From Bacteroidota bacterium (GTDB lineage: Bacteria; Bacteroidota; Bacteroidia; AKYH767-A; OLB10), in the NCBI GenBank assembly GCA_016717725.1, contig JADKFA010000007.1:114111-178110 (forward strand): a stretch of 64,000 nucleotides of DNA. Direction: 5' to 3'. Shown here in pieces: positions 18,401-27,008 of this stretch (the stretch's first letter is position 1; each line of letters starts with the position of its first letter). The notes under the pieces are model-generated. The model was not told where the DNA came from. It worked only from the letters and a program-made list of their open reading frames with translations, and ran no database searches. The position numbers were made by a program, and so were the translations under genes.

Positions 18401-20200
18401 GTGAATAGAAGCGTCAATGTTTTCCCAGTACCAACTGCAAATTTCTCTAGTAATGATGTTTGTTTAAATGGCAGCACTAACTTCTTCGATCAATCTCAAA
18501 TTGTAGGAGGAGGAACTTTCCAATATGCTTGGAATTTTGGTGATAATACAACAGATACTTTAATGCATCCTCAGCATGCCTATGCTGCAGCAGGAACGTA
18601 TAATGTAAATTTATCTATCACCACTCCGTATGGTTGTACTGCCAATGTAATGCGAAGTATAACTGTATTTCCTTTGCCAACTCCTGATTTCACTGCAGGA
18701 AATGTATGTTTGAATTTACCTGTGCAAATTATCGACAACTCATCGGTTACTCCTGGTAATTTATCGGGATGGTCTTGGAGCTTAGGAAATGGAACGACAA
18801 GCACCGCACAAAATCCAACCGTGTTTTATCCTGCTGCTGGATTCTATACCATTACATTAGAAGCGACATCGAATCAAGGATGTAAAAATACCATTACTGA
18901 TTCAGTAGAAGTGTACGCTGCACCAAGTCCGCAGCCAACCGCTGGAACAGGTTGTGTAGGCGATAATATTCCTTTTGCTGATACCAGTTCAGGTGCGAAT
19001 AATAATATTGTAAATTGGGATTGGACTTTTGGTAACGGTACTACAGGAACGTTAGCGAATGAAAGCAGTACGTATGCAAATGCCGGAACTTATGTAGCCA
19101 CATTAACAACAACCAATTCGAATGGATGTAGAGCAACGGCCAATACGAATGTGATCATTAACGATTTACCTGTAGCTGGATTTACAGCAAGCACACCTTG
19201 TTTAAATAGTCCAGTACAATTTACAAGTACTTCTTTTGTTCCTGGAGGAACCATCACTGGCTACTCTTGGAATTTTGGAGATGGAGTAGGTACCTCCAGT
19301 TCTGCGAATCCAACTTATGTGTACACGCAAGAAGGAACTTACACCATCACGTTAATTGTAACGAGTGATGATGGTTGTAATGATACCATCACTGGAACAG
19401 TTCTCGTTAATCCATTACCGGTAGCTCATTTTTCTGAGATGAGTAATCCAGGTTGTGGTCCTATCGTAGTGCCATTTACCGATTCATCATTTGTTAGCTC
19501 TGGAAATGTAGTATCATGGGCATGGGATTTTGGTGATGGTGGATCATCTAATTTACAAAATCCAACGCATACCTATACAGCAAGTGGAAACTTCAATGTA
19601 ACATTAACTGTTGTTTCAGACTCGGGATGTACCAATACAGTAAGCATCAACAACGCCGTTACCGTTTATCCTGGACCGGATGCTGAGTTTGAACCCGATC
19701 CAGCCTTGCAAAATATTCTCAATCCGAATTTCGATTTTATAAATCTTTCTTCAGGTGCATTAACTTACAACTGGACCTTTGGTGATGGTGGTACTTCAAC
19801 ACAATTTGAACCATCTTACACGTATCGCGATACTGGAAATTATTTAGTAACCTTATGGGTAGTGAATTCTTATGGTTGTCCTGATTCCGTTTCACATTGG
19901 GTGCGTGTAGATCCAATTTTCAGCTGGTGGATTCCAAATGCATTCACTCCAAATGGAGATGGTGTTAACGAAGGATTCAATATTCAAGGCGAATATATTG
20001 TTGATGTAGAGTTAAGCATCTTCAACCGTTGGGGTGCACGCATCTTCCAAAGTACAGGAAAAACGAATCGCGCATGGGATGGAAGCATTGAAGGCGAATC
20101 GCAATTAGCACAAGAAGGAACCTATGTTTATCAAGTAAAAGTGATTGACGTTTGGGGTAAGCAACATGAGAAAGTGGGGCATGTGCATTTAGTCAGATAA
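12449..20200 (+). CDS. Giant PKD/Ig-repeat surface protein with a T9SS type B sorting domain
   Basis: About 2,583 aa from the ATG at 12449, which has an A-rich leader and a short n-region before the signal peptide (LLILTALLFILRADPAKA). A GTG at 12401 would add 16 residues. The N-terminal module (SHAMGADLTYECLGG...LSFYRDC) also occurs in the adhesin at 3794-6172. By eye I count about 17 PKD-like domains (WNFGDG cores: three early, three mid, eleven late) and about 10 Ig/SprB-like repeats (AGPD..IC, YLWS cores) in alternating blocks. The C-terminus (WIPNAFTPNGDGVNEGFNI, IFNRWGARIF, KVGHVHLVR) is the type B sorting domain. It is probably a long adhesin. Unlike the first adhesin, it has no PorP/SprF gene beside it. 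Confidence 0.93.
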   Translation: MSLKLQRSLLILTALLFILRADPAKASHAMGADLTYECLGGNTYKVRLSFYRDCIGILAPANIYVNIRSVSCGQTLGVTCNPIPGTGQEVTYLCPTAQSTCNGGTFTGIQEWVYEGVVTLPMQCNDWQFSYSLCCRNAAINTISSPGSNTFYIYASLDNTITPCNSSPTFTNKPVPFACLGQQLCFNHGATDPDGDSLVYSLVNPRQTVTNDVSYIAPYNATNPLTTSGGFQFNPQTGDICFTPTQLQVTVMAVLVQEYRNGVLIGYVVRDIQITVLNCTNDLPTLTGINVTTDFDMTVCANESFCFDVFSNDINAGQQVGLFWNNAIPNATFTTAGSPHPTGTFCWTPTQADISNTAHCFTVRVSDDACPFIGSNTYSYCITVTGIVVDAGPDQYIACSDLATVTANASGGNPPYTYLWSNGFTNPTQTVGVGTYVVTVSDGTCSSTDTVEIIAAFQPIADFTWDGACGNAPVQFTDLSTTAGGMQSWTWNFGDGTGSILQNPTHTFPGSGTYNVSLIVENIYGCTDTLVLPVVIAPLPVASFSTDTVCAGSYINFTNTSTPAGSGWSWSFSNGGSSNSQNPSVILGGPGTYTAVLVVTDSAGCTDTVTQNVVVNPQPVAAFTVSGNNCQGAPITFNNTSSGATGYTWLFGDGSTSTLQNPTHTYGNNGSYTATLIAMNAFGCMDTIQQTVQVNGPPVASAGPDVTICIGSNAVLTANGGVTFNWTPGGSTSNTISVSPSTNTSYSVIVTDANGCSATDTVSVLVNPLPTATVSPNVSICQGQSATLTASGGVSYSWNPSGSVTGTITVSPGSSTTYAVNVIDANGCQATAFVNVTVNPNPVISLPAGVFICSGVSATLNPGATGTSYLWSNGATSQTISVNTQGSYSVIVTNAAGCTSMASTQVTVGGQVISNNNTTSICQGQTALLDAGFAGSTYVWSTGSTSQTISVNAAGVYSVTVTDASGCTGTVANTVQVNPLPQAAFTPNDECLNDSVFFHDASSVNGGSITSWSWDLGNGNISYAQNPILVYNTPGAYNVVLTITTDQGCTSTLSDTLNIYPMPTAAFNFTQGCIGTNIPFVDQSTVGFGNIVSWNWNFSDGTTSTSQNPQHAFTTAGNYNVSLEVSTPGGCKAILSRVVQIFPEPVLSFTSTPTTICLGGSVTLNNTSTSSNGVISNWQWSFGNGTTSNQLSPTVNYSAAGNYTITLIGTTTHGCSDTLTQAVTINALPSADAGSNRAICAGTSTTLTATGGGTYSWSPGGSTASAITVTPITSGMYYVIVTNANGCTSRDSVRVNINPLPVANAGPDRAICVGNNTTLTATGGGTYSWNPGGATTPTITVSPASTLNYIVTVTAANGCTRNDTARVVVNPLPTANAGPDKTICFGTTTSLTASGGSTYLWQHNGATTATVYVNPSTTSSYIVTVTSSAGCSSRDTVQVNTNPTPTVVGSNAFFCTGFSATLDAGNPGMTYLWSPSGDVTQTVGVTDPGVYSVVVTNAFGCQGSGTFNVTEGGTGLSGTPINVNTCQGTNVTLDAGNPGMTYLWSTGAASQSINVGSTGTYQVTITDVGGCSASFTNNVAVHPLPTVNFTTTPACLGDANTFANTSSIASGNIIGWQWNINGNASSIVQNPTVVIPTVGTYPVTLVATSGFGCIDSLTGSITVNPLPIADFTAPDVCEGSATQLSDVSTVGSGSISTWAWQLGDGTTSSLQNPQHTYANEGVYNVTLIVSSASGCNDTILQSITIDPMPVADFVANDVCEGDSVQFINNSQISNGFISDINWDFGDGNTSSLSDPVHYYTSPGSYTVTLSVGSDQVCEDIIAKTIVVNPKPTADFIASPVCDGSPILFVDNSNVPTGVVNGWYWEFGDGSFSSTQQPNHQYANPGIYNVSLVASTDKGCSDTLNRSTTINDIPQAGFTVANACLGSPVVFNDTTSGTAGAITNWAWNFGDGNTSSSQNPAHTYNSTGTYTVSLIVSNANGCIDTVNRSVNVFPVPTANFSSNDVCLNGSTNFFDQSQIVGGGTFQYAWNFGDNTTDTLMHPQHAYAAAGTYNVNLSITTPYGCTANVMRSITVFPLPTPDFTAGNVCLNLPVQIIDNSSVTPGNLSGWSWSLGNGTTSTAQNPTVFYPAAGFYTITLEATSNQGCKNTITDSVEVYAAPSPQPTAGTGCVGDNIPFADTSSGANNNIVNWDWTFGNGTTGTLANESSTYANAGTYVATLTTTNSNGCRATANTNVIINDLPVAGFTASTPCLNSPVQFTSTSFVPGGTITGYSWNFGDGVGTSSSANPTYVYTQEGTYTITLIVTSDDGCNDTITGTVLVNPLPVAHFSEMSNPGCGPIVVPFTDSSFVSSGNVVSWAWDFGDGGSSNLQNPTHTYTASGNFNVTLTVVSDSGCTNTVSINNAVTVYPGPDAEFEPDPALQNILNPNFDFINLSSGALTYNWTFGDGGTSTQFEPSYTYRDTGNYLVTLWVVNSYGCPDSVSHWVRVDPIFSWWIPNAFTPNGDGVNEGFNIQGEYIVDVELSIFNRWGARIFQSTGKTNRAWDGSIEGESQLAQEGTYVYQVKVIDVWGKQHEKVGHVHLVR

Positions 20201-20531
20201 ATTTTAAAAGTTTAAAAATTCACGTGGATGCGAAATTCGAATGAACACGAAATGCGAAAAATGCGAAATGTATTTTTAGTGAATTCATGCAAAGAATCGC
20301 GAAATCCGATTTTCCGTGTCAGTTTCAAATTGTTAAAGCATAAAGGAAATAAGATTAATCATAAAAGATCATAATCATCTTAATAAATCAGTGGCCCATC
20401 AAACATTGTTAGATGCTATAAACAATATATTACGGCAAACAGCTAGAAGCTAGAAGCTAGAAGCCAGCAGCTAGTAGCTTACTAGATCCGAAGTGAAATT
20501 TTTATTACCCCAATAACTCGTTAGAACAAAA
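20201..20531. repeat. Intergenic region with short degenerate repeats
   Basis: No gene is evident. From about 20441 to 20480 there is a simple run of GCTAGAA-type units (AGCTAGAAGCTAGAAGC and variants). From about 20230 to 20275 CGAAAT/GCGAAA words recur. A related CTAGCTTCTAGCT stretch lies near 61433-61446 at the end of the sterol-desaturase-like gene. Confidence 0.6.
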
Positions 20532-21185
20532 CTACCTCAAATCAATCACCTCAACCCCAGGATATTTCTTCGTATCAAAAACAAACATGTTATCGTTGAC
20601 AGGGGAGTTGGGTGTGAACTTGACGATGGAGTAGGTGAGGATGGCGCCGCTCTTTTCATAAATTTTTGCTTCTTTCACAAACTGACCCGCTTTGTCAATG
20701 GACAATAAAATTTTGAAATAATTTTTCTTGGTATCGTCGGGCGTTAATTCTATTTGCTGTACGGTGCCACTCTTTTCTTTTTTATCACCAATGTATTTTG
20801 TCTTGAATCCTTTTTCATACATGGTGAAAATATTGGTAGGACTAATAGCGCCTTCAACAGTTTTTGATTCGGAGATTTGTACTTCGTTCGATTCTTTTAA
20901 GAAGGTCCATGTGCTAGCGCCGTCGCTCATCACAGTTTGATTATTTAAAACAAACTGAAACTTGGGGCCATTTAATACGATGGTACCCGAAAAATTTTCG
21001 GAAGCTTTTGTTTTTTGATCTACCCGCGATAATTTAAAACTGGCGGATAATGATTTATAGGATTTGTATTTCGCACTTACCGACTTTAATATTTGAGTCG
21101 ATTTAGCATCGCCTTGTGCGAAGACCGATGTGCTAAGTAATAACGAGAACGCAAAGCAAGCGCTCAATAATTTAGATTTATTCAT
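20532..21185 (-). CDS. lolA: Outer-membrane lipoprotein carrier protein LolA
   Basis: 217 aa with a signal peptide (MNKSKLLSACFAFSLLLSTSVFAQ). The mature part has the LolA pattern: ILKSVSAKYKSYKSLSASF, then a half-barrel with NFSGTIVLNGPKFQF, SDGASTWTFLKESNEVQI and a C-terminal PVNDNMFVFDTKKYPGVEVIDLR. LolA carries lipoproteins through the periplasm. The gene lies 35 bp after ftsK on the same strand, an arrangement I recall in other Bacteroidota genomes, so the two are probably cotranscribed. Confidence 0.92.
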   Translation of the reverse strand: MNKSKLLSACFAFSLLLSTSVFAQGDAKSTQILKSVSAKYKSYKSLSASFKLSRVDQKTKASENFSGTIVLNGPKFQFVLNNQTVMSDGASTWTFLKESNEVQISESKTVEGAISPTNIFTMYEKGFKTKYIGDKKEKSGTVQQIELTPDDTKKNYFKILLSIDKAGQFVKEAKIYEKSGAILTYSIVKFTPNSPVNDNMFVFDTKKYPGVEVIDLR

Positions 21186-21220
21186 AGGTTTTGTAGGCTG
21201 TAAAGATAAAGTTTAGAAAC

Positions 21221-23797
21221 TTAAACTCCCGAAGGCGATTTCACGCTTTTCAATAACTGTTCCAAACTTGCCATGTCCTTGCAACGAACTTCACGAGCTT
21301 TACTACCTTCAAATGGTCCTATAATACCTGCTGCCTCAAGCTGATCCACAATTCTACCCGCTCTATTGTATCCTAATTTCAATCTTCTTTGTAATAAAGA
21401 AGCAGAGCCTTGTTGGAATTGAACCACCATATGAGCCGCTTCATCGAATAATGGATCAAAATCATCGGCACCCATATCGTTAGCTCCACCCGAAGCTTCT
21501 CCTTCACCCACATACTCAGGGAGTTGGTACGCTTGAGAGTAGGCACGTTGGTTTCCAATGAAGTTGGTAATCGCTTCAACTTCAGGCGTGTCAACAAAAG
21601 CACATTGCATTCGAACCAAATCGGAACCTGTCGATAATAACATATCCCCACGTCCAATTAATTGATCAGCGCCGCCCGTATCTAAAATGGTTCGAGAATC
21701 GATTTTGGAAGTTACCCTAAAAGCTAATCGAGCTGGGAAGTTGGCTTTGATAGTACCTGTAATAATATTTACAGAAGGACGCTGCGTGGCAATGATCAAG
21801 TGAATTCCAATGGCACGTGCTAACTGAGCTAAACGTGCAATGGGAGTTTCAACTTCTTTACCAGCCGTCATAATTAAATCGGCAAACTCATCTACCACCA
21901 ACACAATGTAGGGAAGGAAACGATGTCCGTTATTCGGATTTAATTTTCTGGAAATGAACTTTACATTGTACTCGCGAATATTTCTTACTTGTGCTTCTTT
22001 CAATAATTCGTAGCGATCATCCATCTCAATACAAAGCGAATTCAATGTATTCACGACTTTCTTTGTATCGGTGATAATCGCATCTTCATCACCCGGAAGT
22101 TTTGCTAAGAAATGTCGTTCGATGGTTTTGAAAAGTGTTAACTCCACTTTCTTTGGATCAACTAAAACGAATTTTACTTGAGCCGGATGTTTTTTATAAA
22201 GTAGAGAAACTAAAATTGCATTTAATCCTACCGATTTTCCTTGTCCTGTTGCACCTGCCATCAACAAGTGAGGCATCTTGGCTAAGTCCGCAATGAAGAT
22301 TTCATTGGAGATGGTTTTACCTAATGCAATCGGCAAATCATAATCGGTGTTCTGGAATTTTTCAGAGCCGATCACAGAACGCATACTTACAATATCTGGA
22401 TTTTGATTGGGTACTTCAATACCAATCGTTCCTTTTCCAGGAATTGGAGCAATGATACGAATTCCAAGTGCAGCTAAACTCAACGCGATATCATCTTCCA
22501 AATTTTTAATTTTCGAAATACGAATTCCGGCTTTCGGTACAATTTCAAAAAGAGTAACCGTAGGACCTACCGTCGCTTTTATTTTATCGATCTCAATAGC
22601 ATAATGTCCGAGCGTTTCGATGATACGTTTTTTGTTGGCCTCTAATTCTGCCATCAACTCATCACGACTCAATTGTGAACGGCTGCTTGTATAATTTTCT
22701 AGTAAGTCAAGAGTAGGATGTTGGTATTGACTTAAATCTAATTTCGGATCATATTCACCTAATTGTTCTACTAAATCGACGTCTTCTGCACTGGTTACAA
22801 TACCATCTCCCTGTAACAAATCATCACCTTCTTTTAACGATTCAATTTCTAACTTAAGATCATCATTCTTTACATCCAATTCCATTTCTGGTATGTCGGC
22901 ATCTAACAAATGAATCTCGGGCTGAGGCGCAGTATTGGTAGCGAGTGGTGAAATCAACTCAGGAATTTCATCACGATGCGAATAATCATCGGGCAATTCC
23001 AACTCCATATTATCATCACCTAAATCATCTTCAAAATCTTTTAATTTATTTCCAACAACGAAATCTTCTTCTTCAGAAATTAACGCATCTGCTTCCTCTT
23101 CATTCTTTTTATTTCGAGATGGCATTTTAAAACTAAAATTGTAAACCGCCACTAAGAAAGAAAATCCAGTGAAGCCAATTAAGAATCCAGTTCCAATTTT
23201 TCCGATAGAAAGATTTAACCACGTGTTAATTTGATAACCAATTCCGCCTCCTAAAAAGAGTAAATCAGGTTTGCTACTAAATAAAAACGAAAGCGCAGGA
23301 GGGAAGAATAATAAACAGAATAAACTGTATTTGAAAGTTTTTTTAATCGGCAATAAAGAAGCTTGAAATAATATTTTAAATCCAGTGATAAAGGAGAGTA
23401 ATACAAAAGCATAAGCAGCCAATCCAAACCAGTTGTACATAAATTGATGCGACACGATGGCACCAATCTTCCCTAACCAATTTTCAACTTGTTTATCAGA
23501 GAAACGAATTAGATCGAACCATGATCCCGTCACTAAGCTCTGATCATTTTTCCACGTGAAAAAATACGAGGTGAATGCAATCAAAGAATAAACGGAAACG
23601 AGCAATAAAAAAAGTCCGAAAATTTTATGCGTTCTTTCGTTTGTCAAAAACAACTTTACATTATTTGGTTCATCCGCTACCACTTTTTCTTTGCGCTGAC
23701 GAACTTTTTTTTGTGGCTTCTCAGCAACCAATTCTTCTTCCATCTCCGCATCGTCTTGAACGATGGGTTCTTTTATTCTATTTCCCTTTCCAGCCAT
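21221..23797 (-). CDS. ftsK: DNA translocase FtsK/SpoIIIE
   Basis: 858 aa. Four membrane segments fill residues ~55-220 (for example IFGLFLLLVSVYSLIAF). A long acidic linker (~230-390) follows. Then come the alpha/beta motor domains with Walker A GATGQGKS (~515-522), Walker B VLVVDEFADLI (~640) and IIATQRPSVNIITG. The C-terminus carries the winged-helix gamma domain (ASLLQRRLKLGYNRAGRIVDQ) that reads KOPS-type polar sequences. FtsK sits at the division septum and pumps chromosome ends during dimer resolution. The short linker matches the SpoIIIE-like size seen in Bacteroidota. Confidence 0.96.
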   Translation of the reverse strand: MAGKGNRIKEPIVQDDAEMEEELVAEKPQKKVRQRKEKVVADEPNNVKLFLTNERTHKIFGLFLLLVSVYSLIAFTSYFFTWKNDQSLVTGSWFDLIRFSDKQVENWLGKIGAIVSHQFMYNWFGLAAYAFVLLSFITGFKILFQASLLPIKKTFKYSLFCLLFFPPALSFLFSSKPDLLFLGGGIGYQINTWLNLSIGKIGTGFLIGFTGFSFLVAVYNFSFKMPSRNKKNEEEADALISEEEDFVVGNKLKDFEDDLGDDNMELELPDDYSHRDEIPELISPLATNTAPQPEIHLLDADIPEMELDVKNDDLKLEIESLKEGDDLLQGDGIVTSAEDVDLVEQLGEYDPKLDLSQYQHPTLDLLENYTSSRSQLSRDELMAELEANKKRIIETLGHYAIEIDKIKATVGPTVTLFEIVPKAGIRISKIKNLEDDIALSLAALGIRIIAPIPGKGTIGIEVPNQNPDIVSMRSVIGSEKFQNTDYDLPIALGKTISNEIFIADLAKMPHLLMAGATGQGKSVGLNAILVSLLYKKHPAQVKFVLVDPKKVELTLFKTIERHFLAKLPGDEDAIITDTKKVVNTLNSLCIEMDDRYELLKEAQVRNIREYNVKFISRKLNPNNGHRFLPYIVLVVDEFADLIMTAGKEVETPIARLAQLARAIGIHLIIATQRPSVNIITGTIKANFPARLAFRVTSKIDSRTILDTGGADQLIGRGDMLLSTGSDLVRMQCAFVDTPEVEAITNFIGNQRAYSQAYQLPEYVGEGEASGGANDMGADDFDPLFDEAAHMVVQFQQGSASLLQRRLKLGYNRAGRIVDQLEAAGIIGPFEGSKAREVRCKDMASLEQLLKSVKSPSGV

Positions 23798-23959
23798 GTC
23801 AATTGGTTTAGCGGTTAAAAGTACCGAGATTTATCTCCCGTTTTACACTGTACACTGTATGCTTATTGAACATTCAAATGTGTAAAACTGAACGACGATT
23901 TTGTTTGAAATATTGGCAGGCGAATCAAATATTCTAAAAAATTGATTAAATTGGTGCTT

Positions 23960-24628
23960 ATGAATGATGTGACCACCCCTGAAAAGCAAGAGATTCTTGA
24001 TAAATTAAAGACATTTTACCCGATGCTGGAGCCAGCTTTGATGCGTGAAATAGCAGAGAACTCCTTGATTCGTCAATTTTCTGCAGGAGAAATACTGATG
24101 AAACCTGGTCAATTTTTTAAGTCTACCATGCTGATAACCAAGGGTAGAGTAAAAGTTTATAAGGAGGGAGATCAGGGAAGCGAGTTTTTTATGTACTACC
24201 TCGAACCAGGAAATGCTTGTGCTTTATCGATGATTTGCGCCGCCCGTCAAGAACAGAGCGAGCTCTTAGCCAAGACGATAGAACCTGCTGAGGTGATTTT
24301 AGTACCTATCGCCATCATGGACAAATTGATGGCTACTTATAAAACATGGTATTATTTTGTGCTGGAAAGTTATCGGAATCGATTCGAGGAATTGTTGAAT
24401 TTAATTGATCATACGGTTTTTAAAGGGTTAGATGAGCGTCTTGAATTTTATTTAAAGAAACAACGAGATACATTTAAGTCAGATGAATTGAAAATTACGC
24501 ATGAAGAAATTGCTAATGACTTGGGGACTTCCCGAGTTGTAATTTCGCGATTGTTAAAAAGTATGGAGCAAGCAGGCAAGTTGAAGCTCAACCGAAATGC
24601 CATCGAACTAAAAAATGGTTCTGTGTAA
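23960..24628 (+). CDS. Crp/Fnr family transcriptional regulator
   Basis: 222 aa from the ATG at 23960; a TTG at 23942 would add six residues and is less likely. Residues ~20-120 form the cyclic-nucleotide-binding-like beta barrel (FSAGEILMKPGQFFKSTMLI, GRVKVYKEGDQGSEFFMYYL). The C-terminus is a helix-turn-helix (ITHEEIANDLGTSRVVISRL). No Fnr-type N-terminal cysteine cluster is present, so direct iron-sulfur oxygen sensing is unlikely; two cysteines (ACALSMICA) sit in the effector domain. It heads the sulfur module and is divergent from ftsK, so it probably controls the permease and sulfur-oxidation genes downstream. Confidence 0.9.
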   Translation: MNDVTTPEKQEILDKLKTFYPMLEPALMREIAENSLIRQFSAGEILMKPGQFFKSTMLITKGRVKVYKEGDQGSEFFMYYLEPGNACALSMICAARQEQSELLAKTIEPAEVILVPIAIMDKLMATYKTWYYFVLESYRNRFEELLNLIDHTVFKGLDERLEFYLKKQRDTFKSDELKITHEEIANDLGTSRVVISRLLKSMEQAGKLKLNRNAIELKNGSV

Positions 24629-24685
24629 TGAATGTTACCGATTATATTGATTTGATGCCGCATCTTTGCACTTGTTAAAAACGAT

Positions 24686-25489
24686 ATGTTAATACTAATT
24701 GGTTACCTCGCTTCGGCATTAATTGGAATTTCTTTGGGATTGATAGGTGGTGGAGGAAGTATCCTTACTGTCCCCGTATTGGTTTATTTATTTCATCAAG
24801 ATGCCGTATTATCCACATCATATTCATTATTTATAGTAGGTACAACGGCTTTAGTGGGTGCAATTCCTAAATTTAAAGAAGGAATGATCGATATGAAAAC
24901 CGCTATCATTTTCGGAATTCCATCCTTGATAGCCGTTTACTTAACTCGATTAATCTTAGTACCCGCTATTCCTGAAGTAGTATTTACGGTTTCTGGATTT
25001 GTTGTTACTAAGTCGATATTTATGTTGCTTCTTTTTGCGGTGTTGATGGTCATCGCAGCATACTCCATGATTAGAAGCAATGGAAAGGAAAAAGTAGCTG
25101 TTCCAAAAAGTGAGAGAACTTATAATTATCCCATCATCATTTTAGAAGGATTGTTTGTTGGAACCTTAACGGGAATGGTAGGAGCAGGAGGAGGTTTTTT
25201 AATTATTCCAGCGCTCGTATTGTTAAGTGGATTACCCATGAAAGAAGCCGTAGGAACTTCCTTGTTAATTATAGCGGTAAAATCACTGATTGGATTCACT
25301 GGTGATTTTGGACATTATGATTTAAATTGGGTACTGCTCCTCTCTGTAACTGCTATTGCAGTGATTGGAATCTTTATTGGTAATGCCTTGTCGAAAAAAT
25401 TTGATGGTGCAAAATTAAAGAAGGGATTTGGATGGTTTGTGCTCATCACTGGAATTTACATCATTATTAAGGAAGTTTGGTTAAAATAA
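24686..25489 (+). CDS. TSUP (TauE/SafE) family permease
   Basis: 267 aa and strongly hydrophobic, with about eight membrane helices. The two family repeats are visible: LIGYLASALIGISLGLIGGG near the N-terminus and GLFVGTLTGMVGAGGGFLII near residue 160. Family members move sulfite, sulfoacetate, thiosulfate or other organosulfur anions across the inner membrane. The neighbours (Crp regulator 57 bp upstream, MBL-rhodanese 32 bp downstream) suggest export of sulfite or uptake of a reduced sulfur anion. The direction and substrate are inferred from context. Confidence 0.92.
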   Translation: MLILIGYLASALIGISLGLIGGGGSILTVPVLVYLFHQDAVLSTSYSLFIVGTTALVGAIPKFKEGMIDMKTAIIFGIPSLIAVYLTRLILVPAIPEVVFTVSGFVVTKSIFMLLLFAVLMVIAAYSMIRSNGKEKVAVPKSERTYNYPIIILEGLFVGTLTGMVGAGGGFLIIPALVLLSGLPMKEAVGTSLLIIAVKSLIGFTGDFGHYDLNWVLLLSVTAIAVIGIFIGNALSKKFDGAKLKKGFGWFVLITGIYIIIKEVWLK

Positions 25490-25521
25490 AATAGTATTGA
25501 AAACGATTATATAAAATAGAA

Positions 25522-26940
25522 ATGAAAATAGAACAAATTTATACAGGATGTTTAGCACAAGGTGCATATTTCATCCAATCAGAAAATGAAGCGGTAGTCA
25601 TTGATCCATTGCGTGAAGTACAACCTTATTTGGATCGAGCAGAAAAAGAGGGAGTGAAAATTAAATACGTTTTTGAAACGCATTTTCATGCCGATTTCGT
25701 TTCGGGTCATGTTGATTTAGCAAATGCAACAGGAGCGAGTATTGTTTTTGGACCGAATGCAAAGACGAATTTTACTTCGCATGTTGCTACAGATGGCGAG
25801 GAATTTAAAGTTGGGAAATTGCGCTTTAAAGTTTTGCATACTCCCGGACATACTATGGAATCGACATGTTATTTGTTGATGGATGAAAATGGAAAAGAAG
25901 TGGCACTCTTCACAGGCGACACGTTATTTATTGGCGATGTAGGTCGACCTGATCTAGCACAAAAATCAGATGTTACTCAAGATGATTTAGCCGGGATGTT
26001 ATTCGATTCATTGCGTAACAAAGTAATGACTTTGCCGAATGATGTGTTGGTTTATCCAGCACACGGTGCAGGTTCCGCTTGCGGTAAAAACATGAGTAAG
26101 GAAACCTATGATACACTAGCACATCAAAAAGAAGTGAATTATGCATTGCGTGCAAACATGACAAAGGCTGAATTTATTAAGGAGGTTACCGATGGATTAA
26201 TGCCTCCGCCTGCTTATTTCCCACAGAATGTAATGATGAATAAAGAAGGTTACGAGAGCATTTCAAATGTGATGAAGAGAAGTAATCAAGGATTATCTCC
26301 AGAGGCATTTGAGACAGCAGCCAACGAAACAGGAGCCTTGTTATTAGATACAAGAGATCCACAACTATTTGCAAAAGCATTTGTTCCGAATTCAATTAAT
26401 ATTGGAATTGATGGTGGCTTTGCACCGTGGGTGGGCGCTTTAATTCCAGATGTAAAACAAGAACTATTAATTATTGCCGACGAAGGTCGTGAGGAAGAAG
26501 TGGTGACGCGATTAGCACGTGTTGGTTATGACAATGCCTTAGGATTCTTAGCAGGTGGTATAGAAGCCTGGAAGAAAGCAGGAAAAGAAATTGATTCCAT
26601 CACCTCTATTTCTGCTGATGAGTTAGCAGAAGTAATTTCTAAAAACGAAAAAGCAAAAGTGGTTGATGTAAGAAAGCATGGCGAATATGTATCTGAACAC
26701 ATTAATGGTGTGACACATGCTCCACTTGATTTTGTGAATGATGCTATGCCTGCTATCAGTAAAGACGAACCCGTTTACATTCATTGCGCAGGCGGATATC
26801 GTTCAATGATTTTTACATCCATTCTGAGAGCCAGAGGTTACAATAATTTAATTGATATTAAGGGTGGATATAATGCAATAAAAAGTACAGGCAAGTTTGA
26901 TTTAACAGATTATGTTTGCCCATCTACATTAACAAAGTAA
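25522..26940 (+). CDS. MBL-fold persulfide dioxygenase-like protein with two rhodanese domains
   Basis: 472 aa. The N-terminal ~225 residues are an ETHE1-like metallo-beta-lactamase fold with iron ligands in THFHADFVSGHVDLA, HTPGHTMES, GDTLFIGDVGRPDLA and YPAHGAGSACGK. Rhodanese 1 (~265-355) has LLLDTRDP but no catalytic cysteine: the loop reads IIADEGREEE. Rhodanese 2 (~370-465) has an intact active loop, HCAGGYRS. The ETHE1 class oxidises glutathione persulfide to sulfite, and rhodaneses move sulfane sulfur, so the fusion probably couples the two in sulfide detoxification. A strong terminator follows at 26957. A paralogue lies next downstream. Confidence 0.93.
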   Translation: MKIEQIYTGCLAQGAYFIQSENEAVVIDPLREVQPYLDRAEKEGVKIKYVFETHFHADFVSGHVDLANATGASIVFGPNAKTNFTSHVATDGEEFKVGKLRFKVLHTPGHTMESTCYLLMDENGKEVALFTGDTLFIGDVGRPDLAQKSDVTQDDLAGMLFDSLRNKVMTLPNDVLVYPAHGAGSACGKNMSKETYDTLAHQKEVNYALRANMTKAEFIKEVTDGLMPPPAYFPQNVMMNKEGYESISNVMKRSNQGLSPEAFETAANETGALLLDTRDPQLFAKAFVPNSINIGIDGGFAPWVGALIPDVKQELLIIADEGREEEVVTRLARVGYDNALGFLAGGIEAWKKAGKEIDSITSISADELAEVISKNEKAKVVDVRKHGEYVSEHINGVTHAPLDFVNDAMPAISKDEPVYIHCAGGYRSMIFTSILRARGYNNLIDIKGGYNAIKSTGKFDLTDYVCPSTLTK

Positions 26941-26956
26941 AATAGTGGTTAATAGT

Positions 26957-26993
26957 ATCCCGTTGCGATTCACTTTGCAACGGGATTTTTTTT
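26957..26993 (+). terminator. Rho-independent terminator of the first MBL-rhodanese gene
   Basis: A 10-bp perfect stem ATCCCGTTGC/GCAACGGGAT followed directly by a run of T, 16 bp after the stop codon. Confidence 0.9.
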
Positions 26994-27008
26994 GAAGTGA
27001 TCTTTTTT

